Origin: Polynucleobacter sp. AP-Melu-500A-A1 | GTDB lineage: Bacteria > Pseudomonadota > Gammaproteobacteria > Burkholderiales > Burkholderiaceae | Length of the DNA: 64,000 nt | Assembly: GCF_018882125.1 (NCBI RefSeq) | Contig: NZ_JACVOZ010000004.1 | Location: forward strand, 124,001-188,000 | Direction: 5' to 3' | In this document: piece after piece, positions 7,861-16,946 of the stretch | Position numbering within the stretch: the stretch's first letter is position 1 | Layout: every line of letters begins with the position of its first letter | Notes under the pieces: model-generated | What the model was told of the DNA's origin: nothing | The model's database searches: none | What the model saw: only the letters and a program-made list of their open reading frames with translations | Made by a program: the position numbers and the translations under genes

Positions 7861-8556
7861 ATGGATAATTCCGTGGTAGATGAAGTCATTAACGTAAGGA
7901 TGTCTGCAAGGGCATTCACGCAAGAATTACCTTCTCGTGAATTGATAGACCATATTTTGGGGGTCGCCAGTAGGGCTCCATCCGGAGTAAATACCCAACC
8001 TTGGAAGGTTTATGTCCTTGAGGGAAAATTGAGGGATAAGCTTTGTGAAAAGGTATGTCAAGCCTATGCAGAGGTTTCTAAAAATCCTGAATTAGCAAAT
8101 GAATACAAAGAGACCTATAGCTACTATCCAGAAAAATGGTTTAGTCCCTATATCGACCGTCGTCGTGAAAACGGTTGGAGTCTATATGGCTTACTAGGTA
8201 TCGAGAAAGGTGAAAAAGAGAAGATGTTTTTACAGCATCAGCGAAATTTCCGATTCTTTGATGCACCAGTAGGACTATTTTTTACCATTCACAAAGACTT
8301 GGGCACTGGATCAATCCTCGACTATGGAATGTTTTTGCAAAGCATCATGATCTCGGCTCAAAGTCATGGATTAGCAACATGCCCTCAGGCTGCATGGAAT
8401 AAATTTAGCAAGATCATCACTCCAATAATTGGTGCTGGAGAAGACGAGATGCTCGTTTGCGGAATGGCCATTGGCTATGCAGACCGGGCTCAAAAGGTAA
8501 ACACCTTCAAGACCCCACGCTCAAAAGCTGAAGAATTTATAACATGGGTGAAATGA
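7861..8556 (+). CDS. Nitroreductase family FMN oxidoreductase
   Basis: The 231-residue protein is a complete nitroreductase-fold flavoprotein. The FMN-phosphate motif appears as VRMSARAF near residues 12-19 (R-x-S-x-R type), followed by RAPSGVNTQPWKVYVL, and the C-terminal LVCGMAIGYAD block is typical. Such enzymes reduce nitro or quinone groups, or act as enoate-type reductases, with NAD(P)H. ATG 7861 is preceded by an in-frame GTG at 7858. It is divergent from the isomerase-like operon and 113 bases upstream of a Bug receptor. Whether it belongs to the downstream carboxylate pathway is not shown by the sequence. Confidence 0.88.
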   Translation: MDNSVVDEVINVRMSARAFTQELPSRELIDHILGVASRAPSGVNTQPWKVYVLEGKLRDKLCEKVCQAYAEVSKNPELANEYKETYSYYPEKWFSPYIDRRRENGWSLYGLLGIEKGEKEKMFLQHQRNFRFFDAPVGLFFTIHKDLGTGSILDYGMFLQSIMISAQSHGLATCPQAAWNKFSKIITPIIGAGEDEMLVCGMAIGYADRAQKVNTFKTPRSKAEEFITWVK

Positions 8557-8669
8557 GTTGATGGACTTATTGAGGGTTAGGGATTTCCCGATATATCACT
8601 TTGCACCCTAATCTCCTGTGCTATTGTCATCATAGACTCAATCACTGGGCTTAAATGAAAGGTTAATCG

Positions 8670-9668
8670 ATGGCTAACTTTTGGGAATTAAAGCTTTATA
8701 AAAAAATATCTTATATATTTCTTGGTCTTTTTTTATCTTTTTCTAGCTTTGGAGTTGTCCTAGCAGATTCTTTCCCAAGCAAACCAATACGCATTATCGT
8801 GCCTTATCCTCCAGGTGGTGGTAATGATGTTTTAGCTAGAATGTTTGCGCCTGAATTATCTAAGGCATTAGGTCAGTCAGTAATAGTTGAGAATCGTCCT
8901 GGCGCAGGAGGTTCAATGGGGTCTGCAAGTGTTGCGAAATCAGCTCCAGACGGATACACGCTTCTTATCATCAATACCGTTCCTCATACAGCTTCTGCTG
9001 GAATCTATCCAAAACTTGGGTATGATCCGGTAAAAGATTTTGCTGGCGTTGCACTTGTTGCCTCCAATCCTTATGTTATTGCTGTCAATCCAAATTTACC
9101 TGCCAAAAATATTACTGAGTTCATAGCGCTGGCTAAATCTCAGCCTGGAACTATTTACTATGGATCAGCAGGTACCGGAAGCGTAACTCATTTGAATGCT
9201 GAATTATTTAAGACTGCTGTTAAGGCGGATCTTATCCATGTACCCTATAAAGGAGGTGGACCTGCCATTGCAGATTTATTGGGTGGCCAGGTTCAGATGA
9301 CAGTTGAAAACGTTTTTTTAATGGCTCCATACTTCAAAGCAGGTCAACTTCGCCCTATTGCTGTGACCGGTCTAAAGCGATCCTCTATATTGCCTGATAC
9401 ACCAACAATCGCAGAGTCTGGTTATCCCAATTTTGAAATTATTGGCCAGTTTGGTTTTGTTGCGCCTGCTGGTACTCCTAATGACGTCCTTTTAAAATTA
9501 AATAGTGCTTTTAATAAAATCACAAAGTCTCCAGAAATTACCGCAAAGCTAAATGCTCAGGGGACCGATCCTCGCAGTGTGACGCCAGAGGCATTTCAAT
9601 CTATTCTTCAATCTGAATCCATTAAGTGGCTTGGTGTTATCAAGGAAGCCAATATCCGTGGTGAATAA
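8670..9668 (+). CDS. TTT-type (Bug family) periplasmic receptor
   Basis: A 332-residue Bug receptor with a long hydrophobic signal segment (about residues 12-32) ending in VVLADS. The ligand loops are canonical: VPYPPGGGNDVLAR, NRPGAGGSMG, YGSAGTGSVTH and VPYKGGGPAI. It opens a same-strand block that continues with a FAD dehydrogenase, a CoA-transferase, a MaoC hydratase, a crotonase and an RraA protein, so it probably delivers the acid degraded by those enzymes. The coding DNA here is visibly more AT-rich than in the genes around 15700-20700, as is the rest of the block to about 14700. Confidence 0.93.
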   Translation: MANFWELKLYKKISYIFLGLFLSFSSFGVVLADSFPSKPIRIIVPYPPGGGNDVLARMFAPELSKALGQSVIVENRPGAGGSMGSASVAKSAPDGYTLLIINTVPHTASAGIYPKLGYDPVKDFAGVALVASNPYVIAVNPNLPAKNITEFIALAKSQPGTIYYGSAGTGSVTHLNAELFKTAVKADLIHVPYKGGGPAIADLLGGQVQMTVENVFLMAPYFKAGQLRPIAVTGLKRSSILPDTPTIAESGYPNFEIIGQFGFVAPAGTPNDVLLKLNSAFNKITKSPEITAKLNAQGTDPRSVTPEAFQSILQSESIKWLGVIKEANIRGE

Positions 9669-9684
9669 TTTTTGTTATAAATAA

Positions 9685-11343
9685 TTGAAAATAGATCAAG
9701 ATTTTTCAATTCAAGTTGTAGAAACCGATGTACTAGTCTTAGGGGGTGGTCTTGCGGGATTTCGGGCTGCAGTTAGCGCAAAGAATTCTGGCGCTGAAGT
9801 AATTATTGCATTCCAGGCGCATGGCGCATCCCAATATATTATTGGCTTCAATGCGCCCTTGGGTGATTCTGATTCAAGGGATAATCCCCAAGTTTACTTC
9901 GACGATATAGTTAAAGGTGGGTACGGTCTTAATGATCGTCAATTAGTATCTGTTATTGCTAATGGGGCTATAGATGCCCTAAATGAATTGGTATCGATCG
10001 GTATTCCTTTTGAGCGGAAGGCAAATAAATTTGTTCAACGTCATCTATCCGGCAATTCATATCCTCGCTCTGTATTTCATCCTAATGGAATTGGACACCT
10101 TGCTCTTAAGGGATTGATTGAGCACAGCAAAAATATTGGGGTCAAAGAATATTCAGGTGTTAAGGTCATCAACCTACTAAAGGATGGTGACGAGGTTGTT
10201 GGAGCTATCCTTGCAAAAAAACATACTGGTGAATTTATTGCTGTGCATGCAAATGCAGTTGTCATGGCAATGGGTGGGATAGGAGCTATTTATTCAGATA
10301 GTACTTATCCCGCTGATGTTGCTTCAGATTCTTATGCTTTAGCTTTACATGCCGGAGCAACATTAATTGATATGGAGTTTGTTCAGTTTGAGCCAACTGT
10401 AGTCGTATACCCAGAAGGTGCTAAGGGTATGGAAATGCCAACGGCAATGTTGGGTGATGGCGCTCACTTACTAAATTCTCTGGGTGAGCGTTTTATGTTT
10501 AATTACAACCCTGAATTTGGTGAGACGAAGATTGAAAAAGCAAAGATGGCACTCTGTATACAGCGTGAGATCGATGAAGGGAGAGGGCTTTCTGATGGAA
10601 CTGTCTTGTTTGATACCACTAAGGTTCCACCAGAAAAACTGGAATCATATGTCAATCATTGCAAACGATTACGCAATTCAGGATTAGAGCCTTTAACAAA
10701 TCTTCCAAGGATTAGGCCGGCAGCTCATAGCCATATGGGTGGGATTAAGGTTGATAAAAATTATTGGACAGGTATTGCAGGTTTATATGCTGCAGGGGAA
10801 GCAAGTGGGGGCGTACATGGGGCAAGTCGTTTGGCCGGCAATGGAGCAAGTGATGTCATTGTTTCAGGAGGCGTTGCTGGGCGTTCAGCTGCTAGTTTAA
10901 AAAAGAGTGGAGCTAAGCGAAATTGGAATCAAATCCACCATACAGCCTTAGAAAAAATTAAATCACTCTCCAATAAAGAAAAAGGAATCAAGGCTGAAGA
11001 AATCAAAAAGGCACTATGTGACACTATGCTTTCTTCCGCTGGACTTATACGAGATGAGGCTAGCTTGAAACGCGGTAGGAAAAAGCTAATAGACCTCCAG
11101 TCTCTTCTAAATCAAGGAGTTCAGTCTAAGAGCCTTCCCGATGCTCTGCGAGCTTTAGAGGCCGAACATATGGTATTAACTGCCATAGTGGTTGTTGAGT
11201 CGGCTTTGGAGAGATCCGAAAGTAGAGGGGCGCATCGCCGAAGTGATTATCCTAATAGCGATGATTCCCATTGGTTGCATCATATTGGCTTTAAGATGAA
11301 CTATGAACAAAAGCTTGATCGTCTTAAGCTTCCTCTTGAGTAA
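9685..11343 (+). CDS. FAD-dependent fumarate reductase / aspartate oxidase-like dehydrogenase
   Basis: This 552-residue flavoprotein belongs to the succinate dehydrogenase / fumarate reductase / L-aspartate oxidase superfamily. The dinucleotide motif VLGGGLAGFRAA lies at residues 18-29. The substrate-domain histidines and glycines appear in RPAAHSHMGGIKVD, and the C-terminal FAD clamp is GLYAAGEASGGVHGASRLAG. RLAGNGASD replaces the usual RLxxNSLxE of aspartate oxidase, so a different substrate is likely. The C-terminal helical extension (about 430-540) is of the SdhA type. Start is TTG 9685; no clear ribosome site or better start is seen. It follows the Bug receptor by 16 bases and probably oxidises the imported acid or its product. 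Confidence 0.82.
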   Translation: MKIDQDFSIQVVETDVLVLGGGLAGFRAAVSAKNSGAEVIIAFQAHGASQYIIGFNAPLGDSDSRDNPQVYFDDIVKGGYGLNDRQLVSVIANGAIDALNELVSIGIPFERKANKFVQRHLSGNSYPRSVFHPNGIGHLALKGLIEHSKNIGVKEYSGVKVINLLKDGDEVVGAILAKKHTGEFIAVHANAVVMAMGGIGAIYSDSTYPADVASDSYALALHAGATLIDMEFVQFEPTVVVYPEGAKGMEMPTAMLGDGAHLLNSLGERFMFNYNPEFGETKIEKAKMALCIQREIDEGRGLSDGTVLFDTTKVPPEKLESYVNHCKRLRNSGLEPLTNLPRIRPAAHSHMGGIKVDKNYWTGIAGLYAAGEASGGVHGASRLAGNGASDVIVSGGVAGRSAASLKKSGAKRNWNQIHHTALEKIKSLSNKEKGIKAEEIKKALCDTMLSSAGLIRDEASLKRGRKKLIDLQSLLNQGVQSKSLPDALRALEAEHMVLTAIVVVESALERSESRGAHRRSDYPNSDDSHWLHHIGFKMNYEQKLDRLKLPLE

Positions 11344-11374
11344 TATTAATTAAAAAATAAGTGAGACTACAACA

Positions 11375-12574
11375 ATGAACAACAAGCCGCTTAGCGGAAT
11401 TAAGGTTCTCGACTTTACTAGGATGCTAGCTGGTCCCTATTGCACTATGCTTTTGGGGGATCTTGGTGCAGAAGTGATTAAAATTGAGGGCCCTAATGAA
11501 GGGGATCCAATTCGTACACAAGGCCCACCATTCTTTCAGGATAGTGGAGTTACTTTTTATGCAACCAATCGAAATAAGTATTCCTGTGCAATTGATATGC
11601 GTACCCCTGAAGGTAAACTACTTGTACAAAAGTTAGCAACAAAGGCCGATATTATTGTTGAAAACTTCCGTCCAGAGGTAATGAGGAAGCTAGGGTTGGA
11701 TTACGACTCATTAAGCAAAGAAAATCCCAGACTTATTTATGCAGCACTTTCTGGATATGGTGCAGATGGGCCGGAAAGTGAAAAAGGTGCATTTGATTTA
11801 ACCATTCAAGCTGTTGGTGGATATATGAGCATTACCGGTGAGCATGGAGGTGCCCCAGTAAAGCTTGGGACTTCAGCTTTTGACATTGTTGCTGGCATGA
11901 ATGCTCATTCTGGAATTCTGGCTGCTTTATTTCATCGAAGCAATACAGGTAAAGGTCAGAAAATTGAAACTAGCTTACTAGAGGGTGAGGTTGCCTTTTT
12001 AGCAAATGTAGGCCTGGATTACTTAATGTTTGGGAATATTCCGCAAAAATGGGGTTCTGAACATCCGCAAGCGGTTCCTTACAAAGCATTTGAAACAAAT
12101 GATGGGTGGTTAGTTATTGGGGCAGCAATTCAAAATCTGTATGAAAAATTTATGCATGCAATAGATAGGAGTGATTTGGTAGTCAATGCTAATTTCTCTA
12201 ATTTAGCCGCTAGAACACAAAATCGTCTGGAGCTATATGAAATTCTTGATGGTGAGGTAAAAAAATATAGCACTCACGCATTAATGCAAAAATTGGAAAA
12301 AGCTGGAGTTCCTTGCGCACCTGTGAATAACATTAAAGAAGTTTTTGAAAATAGCCAGGTTTTACATAGAAAAATGCTTGGTAATCTTGAGCATCCAAGT
12401 TATGGAAAGATTCCAACAATTGGACCTGCAGTAAAGTATTCTGCTTTTGAATCTGCTGGTGGCTGGATAGCACCTCCATTATTAGGTGAGCATACACAGC
12501 ATGTATTAGAGGCTTGGTTGGGATGTAGTGAAGAAGATATTGCCAGTCTTAGAGAGAAGAAAGTATTTGGTTAG
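11375..12574 (+). CDS. CaiB/BaiF family (class III) CoA-transferase
   Basis: The 399-residue protein shows the class III CoA-transferase pattern: LSGIKVLDFTRMLAGPYC at the N-terminus, the CoA-binding segment GDLGAEVIKIEGPNEGD, and the catalytic aspartate at 170 in TSAFDIVAG (Asp169 in formyl-CoA transferase). The C-terminal PPLLGEHT motif is present. Such enzymes activate a carboxylic acid by moving CoA from a donor thioester. The position between a FAD dehydrogenase and MaoC/crotonase genes suggests activation of the acid delivered by the Bug receptor at 8670. The specific acid is unknown. A second family member lies at 26122. Confidence 0.92.
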   Translation: MNNKPLSGIKVLDFTRMLAGPYCTMLLGDLGAEVIKIEGPNEGDPIRTQGPPFFQDSGVTFYATNRNKYSCAIDMRTPEGKLLVQKLATKADIIVENFRPEVMRKLGLDYDSLSKENPRLIYAALSGYGADGPESEKGAFDLTIQAVGGYMSITGEHGGAPVKLGTSAFDIVAGMNAHSGILAALFHRSNTGKGQKIETSLLEGEVAFLANVGLDYLMFGNIPQKWGSEHPQAVPYKAFETNDGWLVIGAAIQNLYEKFMHAIDRSDLVVNANFSNLAARTQNRLELYEILDGEVKKYSTHALMQKLEKAGVPCAPVNNIKEVFENSQVLHRKMLGNLEHPSYGKIPTIGPAVKYSAFESAGGWIAPPLLGEHTQHVLEAWLGCSEEDIASLREKKVFG

Positions 12575-12600
12575 TTTTAATTAAATTTCATAGAGGATTT

Positions 12601-13044
12601 ATGCCAGAGAATAATAATATCGACCTTAAGGATATGGACCCTTTTTCTAAGGCAGAGGTTGGAATGAGCTCGAGCTTCATTAAAACAGTGAGTGAGTCAG
12701 ATGTATATTTATATGCAGGAATTACTGGAGATTTTTCTCCCAATCATGTAGATGCTGAGTTCATGGAAAAAGGTGCATATGGAGAGCGAGTAGCTCATGG
12801 CACACTCATGCTTGGCTTTATGTCAGCGGCCTCTGCTCGAATGTATCTAGGGCGGACTGTTTCTCAGGGGTATGATCGTGTTCGCTTCTTAAAGCCAGTT
12901 CGTTTTGGTGACACGATTACCACCATATATAAAGTGAGCTCTATAGACAGCGTAAAAAAGAAAATTATTGCGGATGTAACATGCACTAATCAGCGCGGTG
13001 AGTTAGTAGCTGTGGCGACTAATATTAGAGTCCACATTGGATAA
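12601..13044 (+). CDS. MaoC-like (R)-specific enoyl-CoA hydratase
   Basis: The 147-residue single hot-dog domain carries the hydratase 2 motif GDFSPNHVD, with the catalytic pair Asp44 and His49 spaced as in (R)-specific enoyl-CoA hydratases (Asp31/His36 in PhaJ). The following AHGTLMLGFMSA block also fits. It would add water to a CoA-bound double bond. It sits 26 bases after the CoA-transferase and 15 bases before a crotonase, and AGAGGA precedes the start. The pairing of a MaoC hydratase and a crotonase in one operon suggests successive steps on the same CoA ester. The chain length or substituents cannot be inferred. Confidence 0.88.
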   Translation: MPENNNIDLKDMDPFSKAEVGMSSSFIKTVSESDVYLYAGITGDFSPNHVDAEFMEKGAYGERVAHGTLMLGFMSAASARMYLGRTVSQGYDRVRFLKPVRFGDTITTIYKVSSIDSVKKKIIADVTCTNQRGELVAVATNIRVHIG

Positions 13045-13059
13045 AGTGAAAGTTTCAAC

Positions 13060-13836
13060 ATGACTGTTTTGTTAAGCGCTATTGACGGTAGCTCGCTAGT
13101 ATTAGAGATGAATCGTCCTGAGTCGATGAATGCTATGTCGAGTGATCTTGCAAAATCTCTTTTATCTGCTGTATTAGCAGCTGGCGAAAATAAAAAAATA
13201 CGTGCCATTATCATTACCGGCGCAGGCGATAGAGCATTTTGTGCTGGAACTGATTTAAAAGAGCGGCGACATTTAAGTGCTGACCAGAAATGGGAGCAAA
13301 GCAGATCGTTATTTCATCTTAATGAGGCAATTAGAAACTCTTCGCTACCTGTAATCGCGGCTATTAATGGCTGGTGTCTAGGTGGTGGATTTGAGCTAGC
13401 ACTATATTGTGATTTAAGAATTGCAACGCCTGAATCAAAATTTGGCTGGCCAGAGATGACCTTGGGAGCCTATCCAGGGGGCGGTGGAGCGGTAATGTTG
13501 CCGAGAATTATTGGGCAAGCCAAAGCTAAGGAGTTATTCTTTACTGCAAGACGAATTGATGGAATTGAAGCATTAGATTTAGGTATTCTTAATGCACTTG
13601 TTCCCAAAGAGAAATTAATGGACAAGGCCAAAGAATTTGTTAGTGGAATAGAAACAACCAGCCCATTAGGCTTGGCGGCCATTAAAAAATCAATCAATGA
13701 TGGTGCAGACACTCCTTTTGACGAAGCGGTAAAAGTTGACCAGATGATGCGTAGGCCGCTCGAATCTACAGAAGACTATAGCGAGGGCTTGCTCGCACAT
13801 TTTGAAAAAAGACGAGCAATTTTTAAGGGTAAATAA
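13060..13836 (+). CDS. Enoyl-CoA hydratase/isomerase (crotonase) family protein
   Basis: A 258-residue crotonase. The oxyanion loop AFCAGTDLKE (59-68) and the block NGWCLGGGFELALYCD (103-118) are typical. Both glutamates used by classical enoyl-CoA hydratases are present (Glu112 in GFELA and Glu132 in WPEMTLG), so a genuine hydratase or a close variant is likely. The C-terminal helix is truncated at residue 258, as usual for the family. It follows the MaoC gene closely and completes a CoA-dependent set. Downstream, 120 bases separate it from the RraA-like gene. Confidence 0.9.
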   Translation: MTVLLSAIDGSSLVLEMNRPESMNAMSSDLAKSLLSAVLAAGENKKIRAIIITGAGDRAFCAGTDLKERRHLSADQKWEQSRSLFHLNEAIRNSSLPVIAAINGWCLGGGFELALYCDLRIATPESKFGWPEMTLGAYPGGGGAVMLPRIIGQAKAKELFFTARRIDGIEALDLGILNALVPKEKLMDKAKEFVSGIETTSPLGLAAIKKSINDGADTPFDEAVKVDQMMRRPLESTEDYSEGLLAHFEKRRAIFKGK

Positions 13837-13962
13837 GTTTTGCACCAACTCACTCTTTTCTTTAACGAGTTTTTCTATTCACTTACTTGTATCCGACTAT
13901 TTTATTGAGTGCTATCTTTAGCAAAAGCGCTTTATGATGATTTACTTATTAAAGGAATGAAT

Positions 13963-14625
13963 ATGTCTAATGGATTTGAGATTAACGATCGCGTACCACC
14001 ATCCTTAGAGGGAATAAAAGCTTTAGCACAATTTCCCACCTCTATTTTGTGTGACGCTACTGGCCGCATGATTGGTACAAATGGATTATTGCCAGTAAAT
14101 AAGTCTCCAGTTACTGCTTGCGGAAATGCAGTCACAGTGAAGGTTCGTTCCGGCGACAACTTACTAATTCATCTTGCCCTTCGAATGCTGCAACCTGGAG
14201 ATGTACTGGTAGTTGATGGTGAGGGAGATCTTACTCGTGCTCTTTTTGGTGAAATTATGATGAGCGTTGCTAAAGCTAAGGGTGCAGTTGCAGCGGTCAT
14301 TGATGGCGCTATTCGTGATGTGAATGCTTTTGAAAACGCTCAGTTTCCATGCTGGGCGAGAGGCATTAATTTAAGGGGACCATATAAAGAAGGTCCCGGA
14401 GCACTGAATATTCCTGTGTCCATTGGCGGTCTCATTATTAATCCTGGAGATATTGTCCTAGGTGACTCTGATGGGATCGTGGCTTTCCATCCTAGTTTGG
14501 CCTTAGAAGTTGCGCAGCTGGGTGAAAAAAAGCTAGCTCAAGAAACTGCTACCTTAAAGTCTATTAGAGATGGCAGTTACAACGACTCATGGATTGATGG
14601 CGTTCTTAAGCAAAAGGGTTGCTAA
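13963..14625 (+). CDS. RraA-like / HMG-CHA aldolase family protein
   Basis: The 220-residue protein matches the RraA / 4-hydroxy-4-methyl-2-oxoglutarate aldolase family. The blocks are LQPGDVLVVDGEG, the VIDGAIRDVNAF loop with the conserved arginine and aspartate, and the terminal PGDIVLGDSDGIVAF. Family members are either metal-dependent pyruvate aldolases that cleave 4-carboxy-4-hydroxy-2-oxo acids or regulators of RNase E. The catabolic setting favours an aldolase or oxaloacetate decarboxylase role. ATG 13963 is chosen because AAAGGA stands six bases upstream; the frame stays open to 13909. It is the last gene of the 8670-14625 block. Confidence 0.85.
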   Translation: MSNGFEINDRVPPSLEGIKALAQFPTSILCDATGRMIGTNGLLPVNKSPVTACGNAVTVKVRSGDNLLIHLALRMLQPGDVLVVDGEGDLTRALFGEIMMSVAKAKGAVAAVIDGAIRDVNAFENAQFPCWARGINLRGPYKEGPGALNIPVSIGGLIINPGDIVLGDSDGIVAFHPSLALEVAQLGEKKLAQETATLKSIRDGSYNDSWIDGVLKQKGC

Positions 14626-14771
14626 AGTATCTACATCATTGTTGTAGGTTAAAAGGGTATTAGCTTAGTAACCTTAAAATATGGCATTGTGTTGACAAGT
14701 GTATATTTAGGAGTAAAACTAGCTACTACTAAATTTTAGTGGCCTCTTTATTTAGGGAAAAGGTACGCTGC
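14626..14771 (+). promoter_or_regulatory. Intergenic region with possible promoter for the PrpF-ComA-PrpD block
   Basis: A perfect TTGACA box at 14692-14697 is followed, 17 bases later, by AAAACT at 14715-14720, a weak -10. The spacing and the -35 are good, so this may be the promoter of the Bug-PrpF-ComA-PrpD-TcuA genes. A small CTACA...TGTAG inverted repeat just after the RraA stop is too weak to call a terminator. Confidence 0.35.
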
Positions 14772-15731
14772 ATGACGCTTCTCAGTAGATTATTTTTAAT
14801 TGCATGTGTAATCAGTGCAAATGGCGTTTATGCCCAAGCGTGGCCTGCCAAACAAATCACTATTGTTGTTCCTTTTGCTCCCGGTGGCAATATTGATATT
14901 GTAGGCAGGACTGTTGGTAAAGAGCTTTCCAAAATTTTGCAACAAACCGTCATTATTGAAAACAAACCTGGCGCAGGTGGTATGGTAGGGGCCACTTACG
15001 TCGCTAAAAGTAAGCCTGATGGATATACCTTCTTGGTAAGCAGCAACGGGTTAGTGACAACTACCCTGATTCGGAATGATCAGCAGCATAAGGATGAGGA
15101 ATTGGTTCCGATTACTCTGCTAACAATAGCCCCTTCTGTCATTATTGCTAATAACAATAATCCAGCTGCCAATTTAAAAGAATTTATTGCTAACGTAAAA
15201 GCCAGTAAAGATAATCGTGTTGTATTCGCTACAGCAGGGGTGGGGACGACACCTCACTTTGTTTCAGCACTTTTTAAGATAGCCTCTGATATTGAAGTTG
15301 AGCCTATTCCATACAAGAGTGGTATTGATACAGTTACTGCATTAGTGGGTAATCAAGTTCAACTGGCTGCTGAGTCTACTCAAGTGGTCACTCCGAAGAT
15401 TAAGGCGGGCATGGTAAAGGCGTTAGCAGTGACTTACGATCAGCGTTCTTCAAGTCTGCCAGATGTTCCAACCACTAAAGAATTGGGTTATCCCAGTATT
15501 TTTATCACTCATTTTGTTGGGATGATGGCACCTGCAGGTACTCCTGTTGCTATTTTAGAGAAGATGAGTCAAGCCAATCAAAAGGCCTTGCAGTCACCCG
15601 AGGTAAAGAGTGTTTTTAATAATGCTGGAACTATTGTTGTTGGAGGCTCAAGAGCGAGTTTTGCTGAATATTTGCAAAAAGAGCGTGAACGCTTAAAGGC
15701 GGTTGTACTCGATGCCAAGATGACTCAATAG
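14772..15731 (+). CDS. TTT-type (Bug family) periplasmic receptor
   Basis: A Bug receptor of 319 residues from ATG 14772. The longer frame from GTG 14739 would add a charged leader before the signal peptide, so the ATG is preferred. The signal sequence MTLLSRLFLIACVISANGVY ends before AQAWPAK. The first loop is PFAPGGNIDIVGR and the second is NKPGAGGMVG. The late ligand loop is IPYKSGIDTV rather than the usual VPYKGGGPA, which points to a ligand different from that of its neighbours. It heads a tight block with PrpF, a ComA-like protein, PrpD and a TcuA-like dehydrogenase, so a polycarboxylate related to aconitate or tricarballylate is plausible. Confidence 0.92.
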   Translation: MTLLSRLFLIACVISANGVYAQAWPAKQITIVVPFAPGGNIDIVGRTVGKELSKILQQTVIIENKPGAGGMVGATYVAKSKPDGYTFLVSSNGLVTTTLIRNDQQHKDEELVPITLLTIAPSVIIANNNNPAANLKEFIANVKASKDNRVVFATAGVGTTPHFVSALFKIASDIEVEPIPYKSGIDTVTALVGNQVQLAAESTQVVTPKIKAGMVKALAVTYDQRSSSLPDVPTTKELGYPSIFITHFVGMMAPAGTPVAILEKMSQANQKALQSPEVKSVFNNAGTIVVGGSRASFAEYLQKERERLKAVVLDAKMTQ

Positions 15732-15738
15732 AATTGAT

Positions 15739-16944
15739 ATGGCGCATTCACTTTTAGATGTAACAACAGTCAATTCCGTAGAGCTCACCCCAATAAGAGC
15801 CACATTGATGCGGGGCGGCTCCAGCAAGGGTCTTTATTTCCTTGGCTCAGATCTCCCCGCTGATAAAGCGATGAGAGATGCCATTCTTTTAGCAAGTTAT
15901 GGATCTCCCGATACACGACAGGTGGATGGTGTTGGTGGGGCAGATCCTTTGACGAGCAAAGCGGCAATCGTTAATCTATCCCAGCGTGATGATGCTGATG
16001 TTGAATATACTTTTTGTCAGGTCGGTATTGAAGATGCTGCAGTTTCTACTGGTGGCAATTGCGGCAATATGCTCTCAGGGGTGGGCGCATTTGCCATCTT
16101 ACGCGGCTTGGTGAAGGCAGTTGAGCCACTTACTACAGTGCGTATTTTCACAACAAACACCCAACAAGTCGTGATTGCCTCTATACCTACTCATGATGGA
16201 ATGCCTGTTTGGGATGGTGATTGCTCTATTGCTGGTGTACCGGGAACCGGGGCTACTATACGCTTGGATTTTGGTGATTGTAGTGGGGCTGTTTCAGGAA
16301 AATTACTACCTACAGGGCATTCAATAGACCAGGTCTTTATAAACAATCAAGAAATTCCTTTGTCATTGATTGATGCTGCCACTCCTTTTGTTTTTGTACG
16401 AGCCAATGATATTGGTGCTACAGGCTATGAGACACCAGAGGAAATGCGAAGTAACGCTTCACTCATGGCAACATTAGAGCAGGTAAGGGGTTGGGCAGCG
16501 GTTCAACTGGGAATAGTGAGTAAGCCTGAAGAAGCCTTAGCCAAGTCTCCTAACGTTCCCCGGGTCATGATGATTGCGCCGATAGCGGATTATGAGACAG
16601 TGCAAGGGAAGATGGTTTTAAAAGATGACGCTGATGTTTGTGTTCGACAACTCAGCATGCAAAAACCGCATAAAGCATTAGCAGTTACTGGTGCTGCGTG
16701 TGCTGCTGTGGCCAGTGCAGTTCCGGGCTCTCTTCTGCAGCAATTAGTAGGAGGTGATAAGGCAGTTGTAAGACTTGGTCACCCAAGCGGGGTATTAAGA
16801 GTTGCCGCTAAATCCACATTGATTAAGGGTAATTTAACGATCCAAAGCGCGCAAATAGAGCGTACCTGCCGTTTACTCATGGATGGATTTGTCTATGTAC
16901 GCAACAGCAAAATCGAGAATCTTTTACAAGAAATGAAAAAATAA
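15739..16944 (+). CDS. PrpF family isomerase (2-methylaconitate / oxalomesaconate type)
   Basis: The 401-residue protein is a PrpF-family double-bond isomerase, a fold related to diaminopimelate epimerase. RATLMRGGSSKGLYF opens the protein. Lys74 (DPLTSKAA) and Cys108 (GGNCGNM) match the catalytic Lys73 and Cys107 described for Shewanella PrpF. The family includes 2-methylaconitate isomerase and 4-oxalomesaconate tautomerase, both acting on unsaturated tricarboxylates. It begins seven bases after the Bug receptor, and the ComA-like gene starts two bases after its stop. The exact substrate is open; together with PrpD and TcuA homologues an aconitate-like acid is expected. Confidence 0.88.
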   Translation: MAHSLLDVTTVNSVELTPIRATLMRGGSSKGLYFLGSDLPADKAMRDAILLASYGSPDTRQVDGVGGADPLTSKAAIVNLSQRDDADVEYTFCQVGIEDAAVSTGGNCGNMLSGVGAFAILRGLVKAVEPLTTVRIFTTNTQQVVIASIPTHDGMPVWDGDCSIAGVPGTGATIRLDFGDCSGAVSGKLLPTGHSIDQVFINNQEIPLSLIDAATPFVFVRANDIGATGYETPEEMRSNASLMATLEQVRGWAAVQLGIVSKPEEALAKSPNVPRVMMIAPIADYETVQGKMVLKDDADVCVRQLSMQKPHKALAVTGAACAAVASAVPGSLLQQLVGGDKAVVRLGHPSGVLRVAAKSTLIKGNLTIQSAQIERTCRLLMDGFVYVRNSKIENLLQEMKK

Positions 16945-16946
16945 TC

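Noticed and set aside
8577-8613. GGTTAGGG...CCCTAATC imperfect repeat before a Bug gene
   Set aside because: Long loop, no T run and imperfect arms; probably chance.
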